A stretch of DNA of 64,000 nucleotides from Ifrita kowaldi (taxonomy: Eukaryota; Chordata; Aves; Passeriformes; Cinclosomatidae), in assembly GCA_013398055.1 (NCBI GenBank), contig VZRS01008237.1, forward strand, positions 124,001 through 188,000, in the 5' to 3' direction. Shown piece by piece: positions 13,201-28,200 of the stretch. The first letter of the stretch is position 1, and each line of letters opens with the position of its first letter. The position numbers were made by a program, and so were the translations under genes. The notes beneath the pieces were generated by a model. It ran no database searches. It had not been told where the DNA came from and was given only the letters and a program-made list of their open reading frames with translations.

Positions 13201-16200
13201 TATGTAGCTAAACCATCAACAGTAAAATGCCATCTCCCCGTTCTCTCACAAAGGTACTTTTGGTCTCGTGATGTTCTGCAAGCCTTACAAGCTATGACCA
13301 TTGAAAGGAAAACAATGAGCTTCAGACCCAGGCAACCTCCTCTCAAAAGAGCTTACAGAACACACTTCTTCACAGATCTCAAACTTACTTCATGGGACAA
13401 ATAAAGTTTAGGTGCTTACACATTTAACTAAACTATTACAAGGCCTAAAGATAGACTGAAGGCTTTTTTATTTATTTTACCTGCAAACACTAGGATCATT
13501 TATAACACTTGGCAACTCCCCAGATACCACAAGATTTCAGAATGGCACTGTCATTGCCATTACAAAAACATTCATCATTAGAGACTATGGAGAAGAAAGG
13601 CAGCTCTTCACAATTCAGCACTTCAATCTGTTTTCTTATACTAACTTCTCTCTGACAGGAACAGAATTCCCAGAGTAGTGTACTGGATTTCATTTTATAT
13701 ATACCTACAAAAAGATAGAGAGCTATAGACAGAGAAAGACAGCAAGTGAGCATATTATCCACTGAAAAAATTACTTTAAGGAAACTTTCAAATTTATCCT
13801 CTAGAAAGATATGCAGTATTGGGAAATTGGGAAGCACATAGGATATGCACTTCGGTCAGTGTACTCTGTGCAGTATCGTAAGCCTCACTGGGTTTACTTT
13901 TAACTACAAACTGCACACATAAACAAGCACAGGGCCCTCAAAACAGTCACCTCTTAAAAGAGGTTAATTAACAGCTAATTTGGCTTCAAAATTTCAATTT
14001 AGATTTCTATCTGGTGTTTTAACATCCAGTACTTTATATGTAAAACACATATAAAACTACTGTTATTTGTACTTCAAAGCATTCGCAGCAAAACTAACCA
14101 CAGGAAAAAAAGCTCCCTCTAGGAACACATCTCAGGTCTCATTTTCCACTTAATAAGTATTTTCATATTAATGCCTGTCTGCACATAAAGATGAATATAC
14201 ATATGAAATCTGAATCTGTTTTAAGATACATACAATTTGTGCAGTGTTGCTTATTTTTATGGCAACTCTCACTTAATAGAAAATTAATTAAGCTTCTTGA
14301 CGTCACCAGGCAGGATTACACAAAATTGTATCAGACACATAATTCATCCTATTTTTGAACGCCTCATGATTAAACAGGGATAGTATCTTAATGCTCAGAG
14401 GAAGTCATCCTTTTTCATTTGACTTCACAAGGCTATTTATTAGTCTTCCACTAGTACTTATCAATACCTGCATAATGCATTTCTTGCTTCAGATTAGAAG
14501 AAAGGATAGCAGAATAGGGAGAAAGGTGTAGAAACTTTCCATCCCTCGGCTAATAGTTACATATTGCTGTTCAAAACCTGCATTATGTAAACCAACAAAA
14601 AATTATTCTTACAGACCAGAAAAAGTCAATGATATGTTTTTCATTCTAACTATGTTCTGGACAAAGCTTGAAGACATGTGGAAAAAGTAATCAGATTGTA
14701 ACTGCATTACAAAGGAAAACAAAGACACCTGTTTATTATGTGGAGAGAACCTCTTGACATTTTTGTACAGTTATAAAAGAATTAACTATCTTTGGAAAAC
14801 CAGGCTGCTATTTCCTGGCATAACCATGAACTGCTTTTATGTAAAACAGAGATGCAGTCAGGCAGATTGAAACCTGCTGAATGTCCGTGGCCAGAGGGTG
14901 ATCAATGACACACAGCTGGAGGTCAGTAACTAATTTTGAGTCCCAGGGGTCAATTCTGGATTGAACCCTGTTCAATGTCTTCATCAATTACCTGGACGAT
15001 GGGGCAGAGGGCACCCTCAGCATGTTTGCTAGTGACACCAGACTGGGAGGAGTGGCTGATATGCCAGGGAGTCTGCTGCCATCCAGAGGGACCTCAAAAG
15101 GCTGCAGAAATGGGCCCAACAGAAGCCTCGTGAAGTTCAACAAAGAGAAGTGCAAGAACTGGAAAAGAAATCCAGGCACAGTACATGCTGGGGGCCATCC
15201 ACTAGCAAAGTAGCTTCGCATCCTGATGGACACCAGGTTGAACACAAGCCAGCAGCATGCCCTTGTGGCAAAGAGGGCTCCTAATCTTACAAGAGGGCCG
15301 GGACCTGTCTTTGGAAAGTATGAAAAATCTACACATACTTTTTTGATTGTCTGCATCACAAAAGAAACATATAAATAAGTTGTCTGTGCTGGAAAACATC
15401 TTAACAGCATGTAAACTTAGGACAGGGCCAGGTCAATATAAAAATTTTTAAACTAGGAAGGCCTCTGAGTTGCATTCTCAGCAAAATGTGCTCATTAATA
15501 GAGCTCTCGCGGTACAATGCTCTGAAATACACTGTATTTTATTTCACAGAATATACCGAGTTGGAAGAGATGCAAGCATGATCAAGTCCAACTCCTGGCC
15601 CTGCACAGTATCATCCCCTAGAGTCAGACCATGTGCCCAAGAGCATTGTCCAAATGCTTCTTGAACTCTGTCAGGCTGGTGCTGCGACCACTTCCTTGGA
15701 GAGCCTGTTCCAGTGCCCAACCACCCTGTGGGTGAAGAAACTTTTTCTAATATCCAACCTAAACCTCCTTGACACAACTTCAGGCCACTTCAGGTCCTGT
15801 CACTGGTCACCACAGAGAAGAGACCAGTGCCTGTGGCTCCACTTTCCCTCATGAGGAAATTGCAGACTGCAATGAGGTCTCCCCTCAGTCTCCTCCAGCT
15901 GAACACTCAAAGTGCCCTCAGCTGCTCCTCACACAGCTTCCCCTCCAGGCCCTTCACCATCTTCATTGCTCTCCTCTGGACCCTCTCTAATAGTTTAATG
16001 TCTTTCTGATTTTGTGGCACCCAAAACTGCTCACAATATTCAAGGTGAGGCCACCCCAGTGCAGACCAGAGCAGGACAATCCCCTCCCTTGCCTGGCTGG
16101 TGATGCTGTGCCTGATGCACCCCAGGACACGGGTGGCCCTCCTGGCTGCCAGGGCACTGCGGGCTCATGTTCAACTTGCCATCGACCAGGGCCCCCAGGT

Positions 16201-19200
16201 CCCTTTTCATGGCACTGCTCTCCAGCATCTCATTCCCCAGTCTGTCCATACATCCAGGGTTGTCCCATTCCAGGTGCAGAATCTGGCACTTTTCCCTTGT
16301 TGAACTTCCTATGGCTGGTGATTGCCCAGCCCTCTGATTTGTCAAGGTCTCTCTGCAGGGCCTCCCTGCCTTCAAGAGAGACAACAGCTGCTCTCAATTT
16401 AGTATGGTCTGCGGACTTGCTCAGTATCCCTTCCATCCTGTGTCCAAGTCATTTATGAAGATGCTGAAGAGCACAGGGCTGAAGATGGAGCCCTGCAGAA
16501 ATCCACTTGTTTATTTGCTGCTAGTACACTGATTAGTAATAGATGGAAGTAATAAGAAGGACAGTTTTTATCTTGGCTTGGGTGATTCTACTGCTCAGAT
16601 CTGAACACAAATCTCTGTTCTAAAACCAAAGGAAAAAAACCCCAACAACCAAAAAACCCCCAAAAAACAACAGCCTCTGGAATCTGTTTAATACGTTTTG
16701 TTATTCAAATTGTATTACTGCGAAAGTTTAATTCCCTTGTTAGAGATTCACTTAGGGAAGATATTATACCCTATTCAGCAGGAAGCCATGCATTCACATG
16801 GGATTTTAAATTATCTTTCTAAAGGTGATCTGCATGATTTTCAGGTATGAAAATAAAACTCAGCAATGTACATTAAAATCCTGCTTGGAAAGCCTAATCA
16901 CATTCCCACATGCTTATTACACCAAGATCAGAGTAAGTCAGCAGGTTCAGCTTCCAGTTCACTATTCACAAAATAACGGAACATGACTATAAACTATGTT
17001 ATTCATGGCTCTCAGGTCTTACTTCTAACAAGAATCCTGACTAATCTGCATGTCACTTGAGAACAAAGTACCTTGAAAACAACAGCAAGTAAATACCCTT
17101 ACAACTTAAGAACAAGAAAAAACCCAGTAACCTTATGAAAGTAGTCTAGTAAAATATTTTTTTGCATTTTTTTAAACAAACTGTTTCACACTCTGCTGGC
17201 AAATTATTGTATTACCTGATGTGAAAACATGAGAAAGCACAATATTAAAACACTGTTACCTTAAAAGTCATCCCCTTTCTAAACTACCTTATACATGCTC
17301 CAAAATTCATTCTGTGAATACTACTACCTGCTACATGACTGTATAAACTCTAGCTTCCTACTGTATGCTTTTTATGGCTGTAAAGAAGACAACTCTCAAT
17401 TTAGTAGACTGGGAATACAGTTAGATATTCAATTATTCAATTCAAATAAAAGTGTTAGGTTCATATTCAATTCTTAATCTGCAGACAGAATAGGCAGAAA
17501 CACTTGCCATGAAAAATCTTGAGCACAAACACTGAACATTCCTGAGTATTTAATAACATGAAAAATTGCAGACCACTAACACCACATGCATTTTTACAGC
17601 ACTTATTGCAGAAGTATACAGACGCACACGTGCCTCTCAGCTATGTGTTACAGTAGTGTTTTGTCGTTCTACCAGTAAACATACTTAAGGTGCTGAAGTA
17701 AATAACTCAGATCTAAGCAGGTAGATGAAGGAGACAAATTAAAAACCAAGACTGGTAGACAAATTCTTTAAGTCATATGCAAAAAGACTTCAGTATATCT
17801 TTTTCAAAAACTAACATTCAGTACCTTTTTAAATTTTCCTTGTCGCTTTGCTGCAGACTGCCCCTGGGAGTTAGAATAACATACTGTAAGAAAACATGCA
17901 CACACCACACAGGATGGAGACACCTTCTCTGCACAATTATAGTTATACTTCCAACCTACAGATTTCCAACTTTTAGAGAGTCACATCTATGATCAAACAT
18001 GCTCTTAAAGCATGCTCTTTCAGGTTTTTAAAATTAATAAACCAATGCATCACTGTATATACAATCCATTACTCCTGCAATATAAGCAAGTGTTGTTAAC
18101 CACTTAGCTTCAAATAATAAAATCACAGAAATTCAGCCTCAGAATTTTAGTTTTTTGACTGTTTAGTGGCATTGTTCTATTTCATAATAAATATGGACAA
18201 ATTAGATACATTTTCCCTTACCTTGCATCCACCCACTGACTTAAGAGACAACTTTGCTGCCTAGTCCTCCTTTTTTGTCTCCTGGTACGTATTGAGGTTC
18301 ACTAAAGGCAGCAGAAAGTATCTGATGCTATTTGATACCATCCTTTTTCCATTGACATACGACCATAACAGTAATGCTTTAGATTATGACATGAAAAACA
18401 CCTCAGCTAGAATTTCTTTCTGTGTAAGGTCTTAAGTATTCTCCATCACATGACATTTGACAGGCTGTATCTACCTATCTCCTGCTTCCTATCCCAGAAA
18501 CCACTGTACATAGCCACTTAGTCTAGTTTTAAAATAAAACATGCAAGAATTGCAAACAGTAGTTCAAGGAAGTGCACAATTCTAGCTAGGGGAATTAAAT
18601 TACACTAGTGCAATGGATTTATCACAGTTTTCATAAAAGCACACTTGCAACTTTGCAGGAATCACAAAGAAATATTAAACTAGCTATTTTAGAGCTCCTA
18701 GTTACTGGGTTTTTCCTCACTGATACATAAATTCTCCTAATACATTCTCACCTGAAGTTACATGCAATCTGCCCCAAAAGTACTAGCTACAATCAATTCA
18801 GACTGAATTAACTAAACTTTTATGCTCAACAAGACCTAAAGGTACATGCCAACCTACTCACAGCAACTTATTTGAAGACATATTCTAGTTTTATCCATGT
18901 TGTTCAGCTTCTTCTAGTGATATATGGACACAGACCAACTACCTCTGAGTACTAACAATCACCAGGATTGACTAAAATTTAGTCTCAGGCTTACCATCTG
19001 TTAAAAACAGCTAAGGGAATCTTCTAAACACTGTAGCACCAGATACACAGAAAAGTGATATGGTTACTATAATCACTGTTGCATTATAGAGTCATACAAG
19101 TTAAAAAACATTTTTCACAGGATGCAGTGTTATGAGCAAAATGATCCTTCTGCTTTTTTTTCTAGCATCACACACAGAGATCTTATACCATTTTGTTGAA

Positions 19201-22200
19201 GCATACAGTCATACTAGTGGTTGACAACATCAGTGTGTGGCAGGTAAGAAAATCTGTTTATGTATTTAAGTCAGCAAAATTCCTACTACTTGGTAACAGT
19301 AATGTATATGTGTTTAGAAAACACATGTTTTTGCTGAAAATTGCATGCATGCAACAAGAGTCTTATAGAACCAACATGCACATAACACTATATGCACGTA
19401 TTTTTCATTCAAAAATTACATTAAGCTAGGGAGTTACATATGTTCAAATTTAAAGGCTCCACACCAACAAAAAAGCAGTTGCTTCTAGAAATAAAAGATT
19501 TCAGAGCAAAAGAATTAAAACTCAAAATTTAGAAAACACAATTAAATTTGAAATTAGAAGATGAAAATAGTAATCGAACTACTTAGAAGTTATGCTGACT
19601 TTATAGTGAAACAACTGCTTCTAAAATGTATTATGTTACCAAATCTAATGCTCTTTAAAGTACTAACTCCATACAATACAGCACTTCCTGGCATGCCATT
19701 TGCTTGCTAGAAAGAATTTCAGAAAAAACCCCATCATCCATTCCATATACTCACAGCTTTCTTTCCAAGTTCTGTTTTAGACAGAGTAAGACTTCCTGCA
19801 AGATAACATCCTGGTCCTGCTCCTTTAGGTATTCTGTTCAAAGAAAGTAAGTCCAGTGTTAAACCCAGGTTCACTAAGGTTCCATGGAAACTACAATAAA
19901 GAAGCCAAGCAGGGAAAGAGCAACATGAGGAATTACCAAGCCTGGACAGGTAGACACTATTAAAGTATCATTTCAGTGAGGTGCAGAGGTAGCTGCCTAG
20001 ATGCAGATGAGAAAAACAACACTTCATAACTTACTTGTCATCAGGCAGAGATGTAACAAAGAATGGCTGACTGTGTTTTGGTGGTAATGTCAAACTGTTG
20101 GATTTCTTCTTCCCTAAGAGAGCAAGGCTATGGTTTTCATAAATATCTAAGCTCAAGGTACTAGACAACCTGTGAGAAACAATAAAGGGCAGGTCTTTGA
20201 TGCGATCCAGCTCACTGTTCTGCTCATGACGAATTTGTAACCGAATGGTGTAATCTCCTTTTTCCAGTTTCACAGAATACTGAAAGAAAGAAGTTCTCAT
20301 AAATGTCAAGATTAAGTATTTCACCATTCATAAAAAACCCCAAAGCCCAGAAATAAGACAAGTCATGTTCTTGATCCCTATAGCTCTAGCCATTTAAACT
20401 ATACTAGATTGCTTGGTTTTGGAATCTCCTGAAAACAAGAGTGCTTTCAAGACATGACAGCAGCCAAAACACATTTTGTACTGACTGAAAAAAAATTAAG
20501 TTTTCAGACCACAAAACAGGCTGACATAATACAGTATTAAAATAGGAACAAATTAACTGCTAAAATAATAATCAGGATTCCTGTTAAGCTTTTACTTCGA
20601 AACCTCTGCAGGTTTGCCTCAATACACTTTCAATTTACTATGTGTGGATGCTTTGCAGTTTAGATCACAGAACATCTTCTCCTGTCCAAAACACTGTAGC
20701 AATTTTCACACCAAGGGACCCAGTATTCCTCTGAGATGCAGTTTAAAGAGCTGACAGACTCTTTGTCCTGAGCTTGTTACTCAGGAAGATGCAGATATCA
20801 CTTCTGTTACTTAAAAAAATCCCAAAAAACCCAAAACAAGCAACAACAGAACTAAAAACTGGGACAACAATGCAATTTCTGAAAATAATTTATAAACTTT
20901 AAAGCATGTCTCTTGAAACTATCTTTTGTACGCTTCCAGAATGATCAGTCTATCAAAATTAACATTACATTGATGATGTTCAACTGTGATTTTAGATTGG
21001 TAAAAAACAGTTTCAAAACAAAAAAATTATGAAAAATGCTTCTTTTGTGATTCTTTTTCCTTTTCTTTTTTTTTCTTTTTTTAATTTCTCCCTACTTCCC
21101 CCATGATCCAGACATAGTCTGTTACAGCAGAAATTGCTATAGAGGGTAGAGTATCTACAAGTGTTGTTCAAAAAACTCCCTTTCAAAGATGGCAACAGGA
21201 AGCAAAAAAAGCTGAAGCATTAAAAAAGCTGTTTGAGGATATCAACAGCACAGAGGACAGCACTGATGAATACAGAAGCCTCTGCTCTATCACCACACAA
21301 GTTAGACTACAGGAAAAATAATGGATCTTTTCCACCTTCCACAGAAAAGTTTAAGGTGTTGTCTTTGTAAAAAAACCAAAATAAAGAACAACATGATTTT
21401 GAATTCATTTCTTGAGAAGCACCAAGCAAAATCATAAGAAATCAGAAGTTAGCACCTTTTCTTCTTTCTCCTTCCTCAGGAGAGAAAAAAACCCAACATG
21501 TTCTATTCCATGGACACACATCTGGGTTTTTTTGATACAGATGCATCACCATTGAACCTTCTACATCTACATCTACTCGTGAACATATAAGAACACTAAA
21601 ACTACACATGAGGAAATGTTAAGAGCTAACAAGAGGCCAGGGAGGTGAAAAAGAATTAACATTTTCACAGTCTGCAGCAAACAGAAGGTAAAAGAAGTAC
21701 ATTACTCTGTACCTGGTGTGGATAGGCATCTCCTGAACCCATTTGTCTTTTGTTCTGGTCAAAAATAATCCAGAGCTGACTATCAAATTCAGATTCATAC
21801 AACAATTCACAAAGAAGTGGACAGCTTGGAGTTACTTCTCCACTCTTAGGCTATTAAAAGAAAGGTAAAAGCATTTAATCTACTACAGAATAAAACAATT
21901 ACAATCCTTACATATATATTCAAAGAGATAACTGAACTGTAGCCTGTTTCAAGCAACGGTAGCTTTTAAAGTGGACCAAATCAGAATTTTGACTGTAGAG
22001 AGTCTACAGTGTGAATCTAGACCTCCTTTCTGAGAGAAAGGTAGTTAAAATTAAGACCTGTTTTTAGAAAACATGCTGTGTTTGTCAATAATTTTAGAAA
22101 AAACAACTACCATAACCCTTACCTGATGGAAGTTATAGGTCAAAATCATCTCATACAGTTGACGATTATTTGGTAAAATATCTCTGGAGCCCAAAGGTTT

Positions 22201-25200
22201 TATTTTTGCACTCACTGGTCTGCAGTTAAACAACAAAAGGTACGCTTGAGAAACATGTATTCTCTATCAAAATTTCTCTTGCTTAAGTAGAAGCATGTTC
22301 TGAGGTACAACTGAATTCAGCACATGCCATAACGTCTCATATATTGTAACTATCAAAGCAGCATAAATTCCTCAGTTAAAATTAATGTCAGTCCAAAAAC
22401 AAGGTTTAGTGACACTACAGACACTGCCAAAAAAAAAAAAAAAAAAAAAAAAAAAGCCAATGTAGTAAGCATATCTAAAGGTCCAAAATTAAAGGCCATT
22501 CGAAGTTTAAGGAAAAAAAAAAATCAGGTTACATTTCCAGTATCCATGCTGAAATCAGCACTTATATTTGTAACTGAAAGATTAATGATACTGCAATTAG
22601 AAGACAGAACAACTGAAAATTCCTTGTTATAGAAGATTTTATCTTCAGAGAATGTAAGCAGCCTTACAGAAATCTGAGTAGTAACACAGAAGAATGTACA
22701 CTACAGAGTGTGTATGTTAACTCAGATACAGTTGGGAAAAGCAGTCAAAGTTCAGGGCAGCCAAACATTTTAGACCTCAAACATCAAAGAATATAAACAA
22801 AATAATAATGATATAGGAAAAATCTGAGCTTCAGAAAGAAAGAACAGCAGAATCAGGGTGGTCTGGCATCATTTAAGTTTACATTTCATTCATTAAATCA
22901 GACAACTTTTAACCACATGATCAGAATTCATCTCCAAGATTCTGTCAGTGCTTTCATCGTCAAGGGCACAGAGTAGTCACCCAGTAAGATATGGGTGCTG
23001 GGTCAGACCACATGTCCCTTTAACCCAGGTTTCCTAGTCTGGCAGATACTAGATAGACTGCTGACAGAAGTCTTAAGAACTGAGTAATACCACAGATGAT
23101 ATGTCTCCCTAACATTCACCCTCCCTCCAAGCATTTGAAACAAGAGACAGAATGAAAAGCCATACAGTAATTTTTGCCTCTGTGTCATGATTCATTAGTT
23201 CATTCAGGAGACACTATTCATGCCTTAATTTAAATACACAAATATTTCTCCATAGTTCACTTAACTGCAGTTCATTTACTGTCAGATGAGTGCCTTAAAT
23301 ATTACAAGGAGTAAAGAGTGTTTCCATTTTTCAAACCAAGAATGAGGCAAAGCTATATTAAGGGACAGTTTTATTTCCTCACTTAGGACACATCAAATGG
23401 ATTATTTCTGAATCTAACATTAGCTGATATGTTCATTAAACTCCTGGCAACCTCAATTCCACTTACAAGTACCCAAAAGCCCCGGACAGAGCCCAAGGCT
23501 CCACTGACAGGCCCAAATAATGGAAAACTTTGGATTACTGAGCACTGTGAAATTGCCTGTCCCACATCTCAGAAGTACCACTTAAACCATATGGCAGTTC
23601 TTTATCCTTCTGAAGTGACCAACTTTAATAACTGCTGCACTGTTTAGAAATTTTCCAGCAAAGTTTTTCCTCCAAATCAGCATGTGTCAAACTGACAAGG
23701 TAAACACAGCTTTTCACAAAAAAATCTGCACAAGATTCTACCAGAACACTTTTAATGAAGCAAGAGAGAGAGGGTAGTCTCCTCAGGTCTAAGTTTGGCA
23801 CGATCCCAAGCAGCTGCTTAGGGAAAAAAAAGCCAAACACAACAAACCAAAAATGAAAAAAAACAAACCAACAAACAGTACCAGGTAATAACTCCAATAA
23901 CTCTATAATTTCTTTCTTTAGATATTAAAGTGCCTTTTACCTCTAAGTGCCTGGAAAGAGTAGAATATTTTTGTAAATCTTTCTTCTTTCAAGTTAGCGT
24001 AAGGAAAGTAAAGTTTTTGAAAAAGTCACCGTAAAGAAAAAGGGAATGGTGACAAATTAATTGATGCTTCCAAAGCTACTTTGAATTTGACAGGAATATT
24101 TCTGTAATCCTGAATTTCACTGCTAAAGTGTTACTGTTTTAACTCTACATATGAGCAGTTTTCCCAGTCTCCTGAAACAGCTCCCCAGAAACTCTACCTG
24201 AGTGTTTGAACCCAGCTTTTCAGGTTTATGCATGGAGCAATATCTTCGTATTTCAACAGGGACTGAACATCAAACCGTACGATGCCTTCTGAAGCGTGCT
24301 AGAAGAAGAGTATAGAACAATTATGCTTCTGTGCACTTACAACATCAGATGGGGACCACCTGTTATGACCCTCAAAATACAACATAAGCTGTAATTATTT
24401 ATACTTTAACAAGTAATACTGCATAATTTTGAAAGCGTCACAAGTGCATCTCTATTTTACAACAGCAGATAATACTGGGACTTGCAAAACTTTAGCAACT
24501 GGAGCTTAAGTTCTATTTATCTATTTTTTTCCCTTCCTAATTTAAATACTTTGCACAGAACTGGTAAGTCATACTTCAAGTAGGACTGCATTTGTTTCTG
24601 CATTTGGGATGATTTCCTTTCAATATTTAATTCAATATATGCAATATAGAACATTAAAACAAGTATTTTATGGTGCTTCCTATGACTATTATTACAGAAT
24701 AGATTAACTCTGCAAAAGAGAAACAACACTGCTTACATAGACTTGGTGATGGGCAAAATAATTAGAAAAATTTATTTCTATCCCATGACAAAGACACTAG
24801 TATATGTGCACTATTAAAATTTATTTTATGAAAGTTACTGGTGCTCAAAAAGGAAGGGCAAAACTGTTTGTATTATCTCATTTTTCACTGTCCATTAATC
24901 ATTTGGTGTAATCCTGCTGGGCTGGGGGCAGCTGCTGTGCACACCATCCCCAACAGCTCGTTCTTTTCCTGTTCTACCAGTTCAAGACCTGGTACCTTAG
25001 CACACTGCATCCACTCTTTCTTCCTCAGTTTATTCAGCTCTTAGAGCCTGAATACATCCAAATTCACCCATGAGACAGCTATAATTTGCTCTGGCCCTTA
25101 GCTGAAAAAAAGTCAGGAGCCAAGACAGATTAGCATGGTGCTGCTTCATGTAGGTACCAGCTCTCAAAGAGCTCTCTCCTGAGGGAAGCAGTGTCAAGTC

Positions 25201-28200
25201 CAACCAAGTTGCATAGGACAGCAAAGAACATAGGACCAAGGCAAAGTACTGTAAATATCATACTAACATTTTAAGCACTTTTCAATCCTTTAGTATCACA
25301 GAGCATGAGGAATCATGACACTGCCCCACCCACTGTACCTTCAACTGCCCTAAATGATACATCTCAAGTCAATCACCACATCTCAATGGAACACTGAGTA
25401 GGAAATAAATTTTAATGAAACTTAACTCTGAATATGGCATTGAGAGTGCTGGTGTTTCAGCAATGGTAGTCTAGATATTCAAGTTCAAGAACTGTGGTCC
25501 CAGCAAAGTTTATTTACATAAAACATTTGGTACTGTAAGCATATTTATATTTTCAGCCTTTTAGTATGTTTTTTGTACTGGTGTTGAGTTTAGGGTTTTT
25601 ATTTGGGTTTTTTCCGTTTTCTTTGTTCACTACTGGTTTATAATGAAAAGGCATAGAAAAAAAATCATAAATAATGGTAACTGGCATTTCTCTGGTACTG
25701 AACTCCTATTTACCAATTTTTGAGAGAGAACATGGAAGTCTCATGTACAAAAATACTTCTACTGTTTCTAAATACAGGCAAGAAGAAAAGCTATTTTTTT
25801 CTGTGATACTATAGGATTTCACAATAATTCAATATAAGCACTCTGGAAAACTTACCATGTTTAACTGAGGAGCAGCACAAAGTACACCATGGAAAGAAAT
25901 TGTGTAATTAATGCTAACATCACTAAGGCTCGCCCACCACCGAGCCACACAAAATTCAATGGTTTTTCCAGCCTGGAAAGCACAAAGCACGAAGTCAGAC
26001 TCCAGCTCCCATCTTCCTCTTCTATTGACCACAGCCTCCCTCAGCCCAAGCCAAAACAAAAATCAGAGCACAATTCAAAAAAGACCTCTTATGTCTAGTT
26101 TACTCCAATTGTATAGATTTGTAAAGCACCAAGTAAGACATTATACTTGGTTCAGGAAACACAGAACTCCAACAAAACAGCATGACTGACAAATGCCTCA
26201 AAACAAAGAGTGCCAGAGAGTACTCTACACTCTACACAGAAAGGTACTGCTGTTAAATTTTCTGTCTTCCATTCTTATCCTTCAGACTAGGCAGACAGGT
26301 TAGTTCATAGATCAGTTTAATGTGTGTCCCCTAAAAACATGTATTAGAAAAAGAGATCTGACTCTCTGCCTAAGTAAGATGACATGAAACCTGGGAGGTT
26401 TGGGTTAGTTTTGTTTTTGTCTGGTTGGTGGGGTTTTCTGGGTTTTTCTTGTTTCAGTTTTTAAAGAACATGATGAAATTCATAATGTGTCGATGGGACC
26501 AAAATAGCTTACGGTCCCCCACCTGACATTTTCACAGAGGGCAAGTGACTGAGTCGCACAGAAGTTACAACTATTCTTAGGCATTAGAGCTATACAACTA
26601 AACTGAGCAAAGCAAACTTGAGAACAAAGCAAATTTGACAAGGCCCTGTTACCCACACCCCTGAACTGTTAGCTCATTTCCTGATGCTTCTGTACTCTGG
26701 AGCTAGCATTACCCAAGCTAGGACTGCTATACTTAGGACGCATGAATGTGAGCCAGTCAGTTATCCCCTTTATCTTCAAGATGAAGATGTCCCAGATAAC
26801 TGCATTAAACACTAAAGGCAAAATATGTTGAACTATCCAACAAGTCATAGCTCCAATTTGAAAGGGAAACAAACTGCTTTGTATAAACAAGTACAAACAA
26901 ATTGAAGCGATTAACATGTATTATATTACTAAATAGCTCAAAAACACTACCAAGCTACTAGAGATCTTCTCAAAACTGAAAATCAGATGCATTCACTACT
27001 GTAAACAAACACACGATGTCTCGGGTTTGAGGTTTTTCTTAGGAAAAAATATCCCGAATGAGTTATGTTACACTGCACTGATACATTACTTTATGTACCC
27101 CACCCTTAAGGCAACTTACTAAGACAGGAAATGCTTCCGTCACTGTGCCTTTTTCTGGTAAGGATGAAAATTTGTAGAACTCATGACTTCTGTATGCTTT
27201 TTGTTTCACAAGCTGAACGGCATGAAGCACAAACTTGGCAGTCACATCAGCTGAACATGAACACACTGTCACTTCTAGATAAGGGAAAAAGAAATTTAGA
27301 CTGAAGAAACAAAGATATTAAAAGAAAAGCAGAGATTCACCAGAGAAACACTACCTTCACAAGTAATTTGTAAGTTAAGAAGTTATGCAGTACCCCAAGT
27401 GGCTCCATATGTGAAAAACGCTTATATCAGTTAATTTCAAAAGCCCATTCAGGTTAAAGGAAAACCAGCTAAGTTCAGAGCATGAGAAGAGAAACAAGTC
27501 TCGATTAAATGGTCAAAATTAATCAGATAGTACAGGTGTATCATCTGTATAGGACAGACTGCTGAATTCCAAATTAAGAGTCTTATCACTTTTTTGATAA
27601 AATATAATAAGTAATAATCCTTTCAAAGATTTTTGAAAGGATTATTGCTTATTAATCTCACAAAGAAAGACAATGAAAAAAAAATCCCTTTTTCTTTCTC
27701 CTTCTTGCAAAATTATGAGCTTTTTACCATTGTGAAGATCACATTTTCTTCAGTTATGACTTCTTTCAACACTACATCCGTACACCTTAAAAACTAGATA
27801 AGCCTCAGACAGCGATACTTTTCCATAAACACGGGGCATTCTTCCAGCTATATGCAATCACTTCAGATTGTTATTGGGTGGTTTAAGACTTAGAATCAAG
27901 ATCCTACTATACCAAAAACCGTGAAATAACTCAAAATCACTCCTCTGAGAGCTTAAAAATCAAACAAATATTTACATATTCATGGACCAAAACCTTCAGT
28001 ATTTATTCAGGCAGAACTCAAAATTATTTAAAAAACCAACTTTGTCAAGTCTGACAGATGCAATTTTTTATTTATTTAATGTGGTTATTTTCCTTACCAG
28101 CCCACGTTGCTCCCTGTGGAACATCAATGAAGTGCCTTCGGATCTGACCAGGTTTAAAATGAACATCTGTGTATGTCAGGTCATAGCTTGATGATTCATC

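Larger units (their letters stand above)
11208..19754 (-). other. TPP2 intron 23 (8.5 kb, largest intron)
   Basis: It holds a plus-strand CR1 fragment (14865-15300) and a minus-strand CR1 (15545-16502), plus an A/C-rich tract at 16625-16672. The rest is AT-rich unique sequence without recognisable features. Confidence 0.85.

Noticed and set aside
14298..14305. Perfect CRE palindrome TGACGTCA in TPP2 intron 23
   Set aside because: A single 8-bp word is expected about once per window by chance and no other regulatory context is visible.
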